Counted from the stretch's first letter, positions 1 through 13,500 are shown. The stretch is 64,000 bases of DNA from Paralvinella palmiformis (GCA_025642065.1 JAODUP010000512.1:242001-306000), one strand, 5' to 3'. A program made the numbers and translations. Notes: generated by a model not told the origin, from the sequence alone.

Positions 1-1173
1 GGAAATCATGAAACAGGTAACGAGCCACTTATTTTATTTCAGTTGTGTCTTGTGTTTGCAATGTCATTTTGAAAGGGTATTCACGTAATTAACAAGGGAA
101 CAGTTTATTTAATCTTGGCACATCACTAGGACAGTGAATACTTGATAAACAGATTCTCAGTTAACTAAAATTCAAAACACAAATACATTTCTGAGATATT
201 GGCTTGAATACAGAATAAAGATCAATGATCCAGGCTTGTGTGATAAATTGGCTCATAGCCTTGTCCTTCATAGAAGTGACAGTTACCTGTAGTAATTTAT
301 TTTGGCTTGTAAAACAAATACATTTAATTAGCTCTCTACATTATAACTATGATATGAAATAAGTTTGATTTGGGTGGTTTACATAAGGCTCCATTATTGT
401 AAACATTAATTCTATATAAGTCAGGGCTCCATTTGGGAAGTTGTTTGAGCATTGCACTGCAAAATTCAAGACTGTAGGTTTGGATCCACCTCATACCTAA
501 AACTTGCCTCTAGACCATGTCCTAGGTATGACCAGTGTTGAGGCTAAACTTACCATCAACCAACTGATCTATTTAAACTAATTAAAGTATGCTCATGATT
601 TTGCTAAAAAACAGGCAGATGACACGGATTAGTTGTTTTGCAGTTTTTGTGGTTGTGTGTGTGTCTGTCCGTTTATATATCACGGTTCCCATGCATCCTG
701 GAAAATAATAAATTCCTTTTGTGGGTCCTGGAATTTTACAAAATCAGGAATTGTCCTGGGGCAAATATTGCCCATGAAAAAATCCACTTGGAACAAAAAA
801 GCCTGTGAATAAATATTATGCCTGTAGACGAAAACTTTGATTGTAGAAGAAAAAGAGTACCGGTTCATAGTATTGATATCTGATGTTAGTTCAAATTTAA
901 ATAAAAGTGGTTAGATCAGACACCTTGAAGGGGTCAGGCAGAGGCTGTACCATAAAAATGTCAACAATCGATCATACATTGAATAAATATGATATAATTT
1001 TTCACACGTCTTGATTTAGTACCTTTAAATCTTGTTTTCTTTGTCCTGGAGAATGGTAATTTTTTCCTGGAAAGGTCTTGGAAATATCCTGGAAAATAAT
1101 ATTTCCTTGGCTGTGGGAACCATGTATATGTTATTCACTTGTTCCCATTTCAAGGTTTTTCACACAATGACAG
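1..1173. other. Upstream part of AlkD-like gene: intron and MITE
   Basis: No coding exon is supported here. Bases 1-16 end in CAG|GTAACG, which could be the last bases of an upstream exon with its donor, but the stretch is too short to judge. The second half is a MITE. Confidence 0.5.
681..1124 (-). mobile_element. CAGGG-ended hAT-like MITE, copy 1
   Basis: About 445 bases with inverted ends (CACGGTTCCCATGCATCC at one side, GGCTGTGGGAACCATG at the other) and repeated CCTGGAAAA motifs inside. It is the inverted counterpart of the element at 8.36-8.81 kb. No transposase frame. It ends about 50 bases before the first visible AlkD-like exon. Confidence 0.75.
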
Positions 1174-1383
1174 ATCCTTCATCAGGCGAAGTTCTGTCTG
1201 TGGCAAAGCTGCTATGGACGAGGGATCAAAGAGAACTCCATTACTGCGCTGTTGATATTCTGATCAAATACAAGTCGTTGTTAGCATCTAATGCCCAAAT
1301 CTGTGCACAGTCTGCGAATGTTGTCAGACACTTGCTGACCGAAAAAAGTTGGTGGGATACTGTAGACCTCTTGGCATCTAATG
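1174..1383 (+). CDS. AlkD-like exon with SWWDTVD motif
   Basis: This exon encodes the helix carrying SWWDTVD. Its acceptor could be after the AG at 1173 or the AG at 1185; both leave phase 1. The donor is ATG|GTACAT. The open frame also runs upstream to 1032, but that stretch lies in a MITE and is not counted as coding. Confidence 0.8.
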
Positions 1384-2803
1384 GTACATAAAGTTATAAT
1401 ATTTGTTATTTAGAAATCTTTTTGTTTTAACATTAGTAATATTATCATACCAAAATATTTTCTCCATGATATTGTTATGTTTTACTTTATGTATGATATG
1501 AAGAGTTAACAGTCGATTTCTGGATAATAAATTCTCTTGATTTGGTACGTTTTTATTACCAATTAAATTCCTTCGGGATTACCTTGACTTGGAGTGGCAC
1601 CATCACAGCCAACTGCATTCGTGCAATAGTAATGCTGCTGCTGATGATGGTTGTGATGCAGTGTACAATAATTTATCTTTCTGTTGTGAATACGTCGTGA
1701 TAAACTGACGTTTTATGTCAAAACCAAAGATCGAGGTATAACGCAGTGATCATGCGACTAATATTTCCATTTCAGTGGTCGGTCACATGGCCTCGACCCA
1801 ACCAAGTCACATGAAGCCATTGTTAGATAAATGGATTACAACAGACAACATGTGGCTTAGACGTACAGCCATTCTACATCAGCTGAAATACAAGGGAAAC
1901 ACTGACGAGATGACATTGTTCAGGTGACTTACTAAACAATGTACGTTTTAAATATTTAGTTACAGGGACAAATGAGTGTGGCTTAAGTCATTAATGAAAA
2001 ACAGAAAAGGTAACTGGTTTCAATAGGTTTTAGTGTCTCTCCTTCTATTACAACCAGGAGGATAAATCGACCCAATTCTCAACCCGTAATTTCAAGGGGA
2101 TTATTTAACTAAGTGACCAATTCGTTCAATTCGTTGGTGCATCTAACAACAAAATAATAAAAACAGCATTTACTTTGTACCATTTACTTATGTCATGTCA
2201 TATTCCAAGGCACATAAGGGGCATCTCCACCACATAATTGGTAACATGGTTGACCATCTTCCCCGGCAAGGAGTTCAAATCTGAGCCTGGTGATGATGAT
2301 GATGATTGATGTTTTACGGCCACTTTTGTGCACAAGGTAGGCTAAATGGGCCGAGCGACCTCCAAAGGTAATGAGACCAAGTCAAAGATGAAACCACCTT
2401 CAGATATGCACACGCCGAGATTCGAACACGGGTGGTAGTGATCTACCGCTAGACCACGGAGGCGCCCCCTCAAATCTGAGCCTGGATACGTTGTTTGGCC
2501 AACACCTGATTTCCTTTTCAGCCACCTTCTGTAGGATGCTCAGCCCATTCAGGCTGATGTATGCACTAATGTGGCCACTTTCCGACAAACATGACCCAGA
2601 ACTGTATTGTAGCCATCATCGTTTCACATTTCAGGTATTGTATGAAGTGTAGCGACGAGGACGAGTTCTTCATTCGGAAGGCTATCGGCTGGGCATTGAG
2701 AGAATACCATAAAACGAATCCGGGTGCAGTGAGGGACTTTGTCGCCGAGCACAAAAATCGGCTCGCTCCACTCAGTGTAAAAGAAGCACTGAAACATGAC
2801 TAG
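1174..2803 (+). CDS. AlkD-family HEAT-repeat DNA glycosylase, 3' part
   Basis: The last three coding exons of a DNA alkylation repair protein are joined at 1174(or 1186)..1383, 1776..1923 and 2635..2803; phases agree (1 then 2) and the frame ends at TAG. AlkD enzymes excise positively charged alkylated bases such as 3-methyladenine and 7-methylguanine using stacked HEAT-like helices. Visible motifs are SWWDTVD, WLRRTAILHQLKYK and FIRKAIGWALREY. Counting from the second Trp of SWWDTVD, the Asp lies at +4, the second Arg of LRR at +39 and the Trp of GWALREY at +78. From memory this is the spacing of the catalytic-cleft residues W109, D113, R148 and W187 of Bacillus cereus AlkD. The N-terminal third is missing: it lies upstream of the window or in an exon I could not identify. 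The 3' end converges on MTHFD1. Confidence 0.86.
1776..1923 (+). CDS. AlkD-like exon with WLRRTAI motif
   Basis: It follows a TTTCAG acceptor and ends at a GTGACT donor. It encodes the DNA-facing Arg of LRR followed by ILHQLKYK, strongly typical of the family. Confidence 0.87.
2291..2469 (-). mobile_element. SINE-A copy with 16-base target duplication
   Basis: tRNA-derived SINE: head GGCGCCTCCGTGGTCTAGCG (A box) and GTTCGAATCTC (B box), body with CATTACCTTTGGAGGTCGCT, tail GTGCACAAAAGTGGCCGTAA ending in (ATC)n. The duplication TCAAATCTGAGCCTGG is perfect at 2275-2290 and 2470-2485. It lies in the last intron of the AlkD-like gene. This entry defines family A for those below. Confidence 0.92.
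2635..2803 (+). CDS. AlkD-like last exon with GWALREY motif
   Basis: It follows a TTTCAG acceptor. It encodes FIRKAIGWALREY, then a C-terminal helix ending LSVKEALKHD, the usual family end, and a TAG stop. Confidence 0.9.
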
Positions 2804-2968
2804 ACCATGTCGTTCTCTATCTAGGGCTGTTCGTATTTTAGCCTTTGAGCTGCTGAGAATCATTTAAACAAACCTCGCGCTGATTGCATAGTTTATTAAC
2901 ATTCATAACAATATGGTGATATGACAGTTTGTATATGAAGATGTATTTTTATCTAGTGGTTACGATTC

Positions 2969-2974
2969 AATAAA
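2969..2974 (+). terminator. Poly(A) signal of the AlkD-like gene
   Basis: An AATAAA hexamer followed by an A-rich run lies 166 bases after the TAG stop, giving a short 3' UTR. Confidence 0.6.
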
Positions 2975-3303
2975 AAAATTAATGCATAACAGTGGTATAG
3001 AATAACTGTACTTAGTACAAATGTTCAGCTAACGATGTCAGAAACTCGTCAAAAAATATAAATTGGACCGAAGTAGAGGTACACCAGAAAAAGTTAGTGC
3101 ATGCTCCCCCATACAAGTTATATTTATAAATATAGCTTATCCTCTACTATAACCTATTCAAGGTATAAGGTTATCAAGGTAATAAGCATATAAAAATACA
3201 CTGATTTAAAAATACTATGAAAAGTATATACATGTATATATCATTTTATAATCAAAATATGTTAACACCTCTTTAATACTTTGTACTGATCACAATTAAG
3301 GTC

Positions 3304-3309
3304 TTTATT
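3304..3309 (-). terminator. Candidate poly(A) signal of MTHFD1
   Basis: AATAAA on the - strand lies 160 bases beyond the TAA stop of MTHFD1. With it, the two convergent transcripts would end a few hundred bases apart without overlapping. Confidence 0.5.
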
Positions 3310-3468
3310 ATCATATTGTATTCTATAAACAAAGGGACAAATAATAATTCTATTTGACAGAATATAGATATTGATAACATTTTCAATGTTGCCATATGAT
3401 AGCTAAATGGAGCACTCTATCTGTCTCTCTTTTGTGTGTGTGTGTGCAATATAACAGAAAAGCACACT

Positions 3469-3558
3469 TTAGAAAAGGCCCTGGACTTCTTCAGTCTCCA
3501 AATCAAGATCTATATCATAGAAGCAGGGTCTGGTAGGCAATCCTGGCATTGTACTCAT
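3469..3558 (-). CDS. MTHFD1: MTHFD1 exon 24, C-terminus
   Basis: Residues 904-932, [20 protein letters not shown] then ETEEVQGLF and TAA. The end matches the usual family terminus (GLF). Confidence 0.97.
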   Translation of the reverse strand: MSTMPGLPTRPCFYDIDLDLETEEVQGLF

Positions 3559-6500
3559 CTGTAACATAAACAATCCACGATAAAACATTACCTATCTAAA
3601 CCTATATCAGGCTCACCGAATCATTTCTGTTACCATAGAAATTATATAAACATATCATTTTAAACATATCAACCTTGTATAAATGATGCTTGATAACAGA
3701 GCTGTATTTACAACACCACAGCATGTCGGAGACCTAGGGATACTCACCGTGCCAATCAAGGGATAGATAAATCCAGCACCAACGCTTGCTCGTACATCTC
3801 TAACTGGCAACATATATCCCGTTGGTACACCCTTCAGTGATGGATCATGTGAGAGGGACAAATGGGTTTTAGCCATACATATTGGCAGCTCGCCAAAACC
3901 CTAAACCAAACAAAAGATGGTGTGATATTAATAAGGCTGAATTAGTCTATAGAATAACTTAACATTATGCTGTAATGACTGGAAGAGGTCAATCCAGATT
4001 TGTAGACTATGCTCCGCCCATTTGGCTTGCGTCTAGGACTAGAAGAAACCACGTACACAATATTTACAAATGGTATCCAGTCAGCTTAGAGTGTAGCCAA
4101 ACAATATTTATTTGATTGGTATTAAACTGGATTATCTCTTACTGAAGACACTAAAAGAGAGATGAGTCAATTTGTTATTAGAATGAAATGAAAATGATGC
4201 CGTCTTATGGCCACTTTTGTGCACGAGGCAAATTAAATCGGTTGAACAACTTCCCAAGATAATGAGGTGAAGTGAAACATGAAACATCCTTCACACACAG
4301 CCCAGACAGGGTTTGAACCCAGGTGCGAGAGGTCGATGGAGAAGAGCAAAACCAATTAAGCCACGGAGATGCCCTACTTGGAATGTTATGTACAAATAGG
4401 TATATTTTGGTAGGATTCAAGACGACCATTAATTAAATACGATCTGTATAAATGTCTCTTGGATATTAGGGGACCTGCATCTTCTTTGAAAATAGTACTT
4501 GTAATTTAAACAAATAAATTTTACCAGATAACATTTGTCTTATCACAGTATACATAGCTGTGTTGTAGTATATGAGGCTATATCAGGTGTCTACTTGATC
4601 CGAGTCATTTATCCTTGGTGTTGGTCACAATCGGAACATGATACTATTCATTTTTAATTCTCAACAAGACAATTAATGGGAAAAATAATACCCCAACTTT
4701 GAAACAGACATGTCTATTTTGTCAACTCTATCATTATAATGCTGTTACTAAACAAGCTGATAGGCTTTTATCGATGGCATCCAACATGATCGTTTAATAT
4801 CTTCCTGAAGTCTAGAAACCGACTTGCAACATCCGTGGCAGCCATGATTGACTGGCATAGTGGCAATCAGTGACGTGTAGCAGGCAAACGTGGTCAAATG
4901 CAAGAAACCAGGAACGAACAGTTCTACCTCCGTGTATCCGCCACAGCCCAACCGGTGTATTTGTTCGGTAATATCCTGCCGATGTGTTGCTGCTAATCAC
5001 ATGACTGCAGGCAGGCGGCTGATTGGTCAGAGCTCTGGACTTGATTGACACCACGGATATTTGATAGGTTTATTATATACAACATTACCCCTACACATTG
5101 GTCCCTACATTTACATGAATGAGTGAATGAAGAGTTCCTCGTTTAGCCCTGGGCTAGTCACATCCAGTACACATGGCACGAAGGGCCACTCCCTAGGTAA
5201 ACATCCCACAAACACTGGTACGAGTCAGATTCATACCCCAACTGAAGAGATTTACAGTCCGGTACTCTTAATCACTGTGCTGCTGGGAGTAGCCAGTTTA
5301 CACATTACGATGACAAACATTTAGGAGGAAGTTTACGATGATATTTACTTACTTGTTTTGCGTATAAAGCAAGCCTTTCTTTAGCTTCGGGCAGGATGTC
5401 GACACCATCAGCTCCGTATATCTTCTGTGCTATAATGTCGATCTTGTCTTCTAATGATAACTGCAACATTAAAACAACAAGCTAAATGGGCCACTTATGA
5501 GGAAAGGTGAACACACAGGCGGATTGCTAGTTATTGCCGATAACAAAACATTTCCACACACAATATGAATACCAAATAATAAAAATAATGACATCTTCAG
5601 CTCCTCTGGGAAATACCTGTACAAGCATAATTCACATCAATTCATTTCATACAACCAAGTTCTATTGTATGGCCGAGTCAATCAATTTTAAAACTAGTTC
5701 ACCTCAAATTCAGATTGATTAAACCCAATTCCCTTTACTTTGGACTTAAAAGTGGTTCAACCAGGCAGCAATTGATCCTGATCAATATCCAGTATGTCCA
5801 CATTTCCTTTATTTCAAAGAATATCCTTTATTTCATGATTCTGCTAGATCTACTTTATTACCTGCTTTTTTAGACAATAGATTGCCTGCATTTTTATCGG
5901 CATATTTTTTATTTGGTATTCAAGTAACTTTTATACTTTGAAAATAAGCTCCTTCTGCAATAAAACACTGGTTTATAAGGGTGTATTGTCTATTTTCCCA
6001 TTCATGTCACTTGATTTTTTTCCAAACATTTTGACTGCAGAAGGGGGTGGACATCCCCCCACCTGAACTCAAACCCCATCCCTACCCATCAGCTGTGTTC
6101 TGGCCACAAATAAAGCCTACAACTTGATCTCCTTTATTTTCATTTCAAGTCTGTGGACACACTGATATCACATCAATGACTGAACATGATGGATGTCATA
6201 AGGTGTACATGAAATAGATTCCACTCGCTAAATTTAGTTTCTTTTATGTTATAATTCATCATGTCTTAAACAGTGAATGAATGAATGATTGCTTTATTTA
6301 GTCACAGTATTGGTCACACCAGGGTTATAGGGCTACTCCCTAGAGGAATGAGATGATCAGAATTCAGATGAAACATCTCACAGACTTAGACGATACAGAG
6401 ATTTGATCTCGTGACCTGAATGTCTGTAGCATGGCACATTATCAACTCTGCCACTACAGAATCTAAGAGAGTAAAAAAGAGAACAGCGCTCTCACCAACG

Positions 6501-7516
6501 TGTCAATCAAAAGAACTCATTTTCTTGGACCAAATTATTGTTTTTCTATACTTTTTGTATATATGCCACACAAGTGTGAAGGTATACTGATATAAACAAT
6601 ATTTGAACATCACTCTGAGCACACCATCATGGCACAAATTGCATCTTGTGGTGAAAAATGAGTGATTGGTCAAATGCTGAAACAGATCAGCAAAGGATAA
6701 TTTAAACACTAATTCAGATATGAATTACTAATTAGTAATGTTTCACTGAATGCAATACCTTTTTACAACTCGTTTATGAATTACTAATTAGTAAGGTTAT
6801 ACTGGATGCAATACCTTTTTACAACTCGTTTATAAATTACTAATTAGTATGGTTATACTGGATGCAATACCTTTTTACAACTCGTTTATGAATTACTAAT
6901 TAGTAAGGTTATACTGGATGCAATACCTTTTTACAACTCGTTTAATCCATTTAATTCACCAACCTAGATCTGAAACATGACATAAATATTACAGACAGAC
7001 CTGTAAGTCATATAAGAACTTGAAATGACTTGGCTCGCTGGTTGCCTTCACAACAGCTGCAGCAAGGTCAACCGCTCCAGCGCCACCGTCGGCCCAATGT
7101 CGACATATCACGGCATCTGAAGCTCCTGCCAGTTTGGCTTTTTTCTGTACCAATTCTAACTCAGTCTCTATATCAGTTCTGTAATGAGATGAGTTTTTTA
7201 AAATCATCTTTATGGGACACATATTTAAACGATCCATTAATATCAATTTTACAACAGCTACACATTAGCTCATCAGATAAAAAAAATCGTAAATCAGATT
7301 TTAACAAGCTTACACAAAGGCATTGACAGCGACCACCACAGGTACACCAAAGAGCTTTGCATTTTCAATTTGTTTACAGAGATTAGAGCAGCCTTTCTCA
7401 ACCAGCTCCAGGTTCTAAATACAGAATGGAAACAAGATAAATCACAAATATGTATATCGTGAAAAAACTACTAAAGTAATATCCTTATAACATAGAATGC
7501 ATGCATTATTGATGAA

Positions 7517-7559
<43 letters not shown>

Positions 7560-10500
7560 CAACACAATGATTTTCACTAATTCCCACCTAATAAAGCACA
7601 CATGTTATGTTGTGTGTAGCCACTGAGGATTACGTCCAAAGTGATGCTTCGTAAGTTGTAGTTGATTTGTATCATTTTAAGCCAGAAATGAAAACTTCAC
7701 TTGTCCAACAGTGGCTTTTACTTGTTCAAGATGGTCTTTAATGTCATTGACTGAATTGGCTTACAGTTTAACATTATTAATAAAATGCCAACTGGCTTAC
7801 TGATAGAGTGCTTGACATTCAATATAAATATCACAATTTGCATCTCATTTGACTTTATTTAAAAATAGGTCATGGGCAAATTTTTAGCTCAAAATATCGA
7901 GGATGGCTGATCCCAAACCAGAGTAAGATATTAAGCCAGCAGGATGTAAAATGCAGAGTCAGATACCACCCCCATGGTAATTTGGCACCATCTATCGATA
8001 ATGCGCCTCAATCAGTGGCATGGGAGAGGCTAATTTCCATCACTCGGAGCATCCCACATTAATAACCACCAGGAGGAGCCACTTTGTTGCAAGTCACAGA
8101 CTGTAGTTAAGCTTGAAGGATGACGGCTAGCACCGAGCTTCAACAGCCTTAGATACAGCACATGATTAACTACAAACCATTAGTTTTCCCTCAATGATCA
8201 TGTTGTAATGGGACACCAAGAGAAAGAGCATTTAACATTCACTCAAATCACATGCATTACATCAACATTTTGACCGGCCTTGTCATACAGTATCAAGCTA
8301 ATGCTGACCAAACTAATGTAATGCAAATTAATCACTTAAACAAACGACACAAATATAGTTTGTACGCACAGCCAAGGAAATATTATTTTCCAGGACATTT
8401 CCAGAACAAAATTACCATTTTCCAGGATAGTATATAAGATTTAAAGGTAATAAATCAAGACATGTGTGAAAAACCATATATTTAATCAATGTATGATCGA
8501 TTATTGACATTTTTATGGTATAGCCACGTCCTCCTCATCCCTTCTAGCTGTCTGATCGACCTATTTTTATTTAAATTTTAACTAACATGAGATATCAAGA
8601 CTATGTACCAGTACTCTTCTTCTTCTACAATCGAATTTTTCTTCCACAAGGATAATATTTATTCATGGTTTTTTTTTTGTTCTAAGTGGATTTTTTCACA
8701 GGCAACATTTTTTCCAGGACATTTCCTGATTTTGTAAAATTACAGGACATTTCCAGGACCTGGAAAATGAATTTGTTATATTCAAGGTTTTCCAGGATGC
8801 ATGGAAACCCTGTATCAGTACCTCTTGTGTATAAGCATCTGGAAGAGGTACGCCAGCTGTCACTGCTGGCCCTCCTCCATGCATCTTCAACGCTCTAACT
8901 GTGGCCACGAGTATGACAGCGTTAGGAATGAGATCCGAGTAACGACACTTGATGTCAAAAAACTTCTCCATGCCAATATCTGCTCCAAATCCTGCCTCGG
9001 TGACTAAAAACCAAAAGAAATGAATCAACTTAAACAATAATTATATCCAGAAAAAACAAACAAACTAAGACTTGGACCAACATTTTAAATAAACACAAAC
9101 GACATTACCTACATAGCCATCGGGTCCTGCCAGTTTTAGTGCTATTTTGTCAGCAAGAATTGAAGAGTTACCATGTGCTATATTAGCAAATGGTCCAGCG
9201 TGAACAAATACTGGAGTACCCTGAAAATATAAACAAATCAACCGTAAAGGCTGCAACTTGATTTTGACTGACTGTTAACCTTATAGTTTACTTTGAAATA
9301 AAATACAAAAAGCAATCAATACTCTATTAATCCCAGGATGTAAAGTAATAATGCTAATGATGTTAATAATTAATTTACCTCCAACGTCTGCATCAGGTTT
9401 GGTCTTATGGCATCCTTCATCAGAACAGCTAATGCACCACTGACACCCTAGGTTACCAAAAAAAAAACTGTTATGTGTGTGTGTGTGCGGGGGGGGGGAG
9501 GAAACAGGTAACACACTAATTCAGAGATGGGAATGGCCTTTGCAGAAAAAAAATACCCTGAAAACAAGGAAAGGAAATTGCAAAGTAAAGCGAGCCACAA
9601 ATAGCTGGGGTGCTGTAAGTCCTCTGAGAAACCAATTGGGTTTTGTGCTTTTTCAAGACACTGAGATCAAAAGTTTGCACCACAGTTCCCCATTAATGGA
9701 GTATGGAAGCATTCTTATGAAAACATATAACAGGTAGTGTGTGATGTAATTTTGAAGAACGTTTTGATATATTAAAATTGAAAATAAACATTCAGTTATT
9801 TTGATATTACCAAACCCAGGTGTAAGTGGATGCAGACAAAAACTGGATCTTAGTGATTAAGGGGTAGTTTTATTTCTCACTGTGTTTTTCAATATCAAGA
9901 ACGGAAACACTAACCAAATCATCTGCAGTAACTGGTTCATTCTGGGTGTTACTACACACCACCATGTTGCCAAGCTTCTGTCTCATATCTTTCAGACTTG
10001 TTGTCAGGGCCAACACTGCCATGATTTCACTAGCAACTGTTATGTCAAACTGACACTGAAACCAGAATGGGTAAATCTGTTTAATTCTATCAACAAACAC
10101 GTTGTTGATAACTGTAAATTTATCATATGTCCATTCATAGGTATATATGTATTTGTGCGTGCATATGTTTACATGTGAAGGGTTGTGTCTTTGCACGTGA
10201 ACCAACCTGCCGGGTGTGGGTTTTTTCAGTTGGAGACTGGCCTATTGTAATCTTTCTCAGGAAACGATCATTTGTGTCAATAACTGAAATGAAAAACTTT
10301 ATATATGTGTGCATCTAAAACAATAACTACAAAATATAATCAACTAATTAGTTAAATCACTGCAAACATATCCAGATGGTAAATTATATTTTTATATAAC
10401 GACCAAAAAATGGGAAGTCTAAATAAAGTTGGAATACAACTGACTTTTAATGCTAAACACTGTATATATATCTGGTTCTAACTCTAATGGTAATAATAAT

Positions 10501-13500
10501 TCAGATAGGTGTTCAATGATCATCTATTTGTTTGTTTGTGTGTCCATGTATGTGTACATTAAATTTTACATAAAAACATTAAAAGGCTTTGGGCACATGT
10601 ATATTTATTTCTCAAATTATTTAACTTTTAATTATTTAGAAAGTGACAGGACAGCTAACCAAACTGCACATAATAATGGGTACCACATACAAAAAGCGAT
10701 GTTTGTTTTTTGAAGAAAATCAAACATTTAGTTGCCAATATTACTGAACATCACAGATATCAAAGTTCACAAAGGCAAAAGGTTTTTCTACCTTTGTATT
10801 TACTTAAATTTTTAAACAAACAGTTTGGTTCTATTAGACAAGGTAATTTCATTAGAAATTATACAACCTTTTTTATATTAGTGAATAAGACATATATGGA
10901 TACCGATACTTCTAATCAGGAATTATGTGGTAAAACCCTCCAAATGTCAATTTATTTTTAAATTTATATGTAATAAATATAGCTGCATTTACAAGAATCC
11001 ACGCAGTCATGTACCAAAGTTTTAAAAAATAGGAATAAACTGTTTTTCTGTTTATTAAATTGTAATGTTTTAATAAGGCATCATGCTGATTTGGATATTA
11101 ACAGATTATTTTTGCCGAAGATAATCTCATTCACAACAAAACCCTCTCACAGAAAAGTTTTATTAGACTTTAAATGGCTTCCTATCTACAGACTTCTTTT
11201 CCTCCGAACATTTAATGTAAATTTGTAACTTTTTTCTACTCTCCATTTGTGACATACCGTAGGTCCCGGCCATTAAGCCGAGACTTTGTGTCAACATTTT
11301 GACCCTTATTTTGGAGGGGTTGGATTAATGGCCGGTGCTATTTCAGTGTCAAATGTTTCAGTGTGTTAGCAGCCATCTAGACGATAGTGACCTAGTCTAG
11401 ATCTAGATACAAATGGACATCAATCATCATTTTGATTTAAACTCATACAGTCATGGAGTGAAAATAGAATCATGATATTTTAGGCCTAAAAACCGTCCTC
11501 GGCTTAATGACCTACGCTATAAAATATTTTTGGCTGTTTAGAATGAAATTTCATGAACTTAGTGCCCTTAGAGTTTGATCATAAAATTTTCAAAATGTCA
11601 ACTTTATAAAATATCCTTTTACTTCAATTTCTATAGAAACATAAACTTCCTCAAAGTAGAACTAAATAAAGAACAAGGAAAAAGGTTTTCATCTTCAGAT
11701 TTATAAAAATATACTTCTGTACTTTATGCTGAACCAATAGTCTTTTTTTATACAGATCGTGTATCTTTCCCTTTAAAACTGTGTTTACAAATAATGTTAT
11801 CTGCCAACCTACCTCTCTGCCAAGTAATTGTCTCTGGATCTATGTCGAGTCGTGCAAATCTCCTGATCTCATCATCATTCAAGTCATCTGGGTCTGTTTT
11901 GGTAATGCCCAATTTCTGGAAAAAGATCAATACGGTTTCTTCTACAGATCAATCAGGCAGTTAGACAGAGAACCGCCAAAATTGATAATCAAATCAAATC
12001 AGAATTGGTGAAAAACTAATTACAGGAGGTATTATTATTATTATTAATGGCCGAAATGGCAGTTATTTTACGTGGCTTAGCTACCTCAAATGAGGGAGAT
12101 ACATAAAGTCTATCATTTACTGCTTACTAATTCTAAATAAATTCATAATTTACAATATATGGCATATTCAGCGAAGAAAACCTTATCAGTTGCCTGGTTG
12201 GATGAAAAACTCCTACTATAGTGCCATGGCTGGGATTCGAATCTCCGAACTCCTGCACAGCATGACCACTAGTGAGAAAGTCCCATGCTCTTACCCACTA
12301 AACCATAGTGGATGTGACATGAGTAATTACAGCCAAAACCCACAAATGTCAGCATATTTCCTGGATAAATGACTCAAGTTCTGCTCATGTAGGAATAACT
12401 ACAGAAATGCATAAAGCTCGCCATGCAGGAACACCAATTAAAGCTTTCAGTGTCATGATTTTCCATCCATATAGAACCGCTACATGAAATTTTTCCTATC
12501 TGGAGGCCTACAACGAATACCTTTAGAATGAACAAATAAACATTATTATCGGTAGCTTTTTTTTCAACAGACCTCTAAACGTTTCAGTTGTATCTTTGAG
12601 AACTCTTTCTTGCCATTCTTTCCATGTATCAGTCTGCCATATAAGGCTTTGTCGGACTGCGTCAGTTCGTGGAAGCGCCGTGCATCGAGCTGAGCAGCAA
12701 GCAGATTATTCGCCGCGGTGATGGCATGAATATCGCCAGTGAGGTGCAAATTAAACTCATCCATGGGAATCACCTGGGAATACCCACCACCAGCTGCGCC
12801 ACCTGGAAGATCAAATTCAGTGTAATATTATAGAGCATTCAGAAGGCCAGATTATTAAATGATAGGACAAATACGAAGTAACCTATGTCAACCTTACAGA
12901 CAATTTTATACAAATCTAACCAATAATAACTGATATAAGTCTGAACAATATTAATGAAACTATCCGAATTTCAAAATATGACATGTGACGTTAATCAAAA
13001 GTGTCGACGTAATTTACCTTTAATGCCGAAAGTTGGACCTTGGGAAGGCTGTCTAATACAGGCGAAGACGTTTTTATGTAAATGTGCTCCTAAAGCTTGG
13101 CAAACACCAACAGTTGTCGTGCTCTTCCCTTCACCGAGAGGAGTAGGTGTAATACTGTGAAAATATGAATTCGGTTGTAAAAAGAAACCGTACAAATATA
13201 TAGTCTAGATGATAGCTTTTATAGCACCAGTGAGATACATGTTTAGGGTTTAGAACTGATACACAGCGTCATCGTGCTTGTTGTATGAGATTATTATAAG
13301 AGGGATAAACAAAACGTAGCTTTTTTGTGCCAGTGAATCATTAAACAGATGATGATGATGTTGATGTTTTACGGCCACTTTTGTGCACATGGTAGGCTAA
13401 ATGGGCCGAGCGACCTCCAAAGGTAATAAAGTAAAGTCAAAGATGAAACAATCTTCAGATATGCTGACACGGAGATTCGAACACGGTGGTAGTGATCTGT

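Noticed and set aside
1032..1173. N-terminal 47 codons of the open frame leading into the AlkD-like exon
   Set aside because: Most of it is MITE sequence (to 1124) before the splice acceptor; the CCTGGAAAA-rich DNA is not protein-coding in its other copy.
6721..6944. CRISPR-like regular repeat
   Set aside because: The units are contiguous without unique spacers, in an animal intron; an ordinary tandem repeat.
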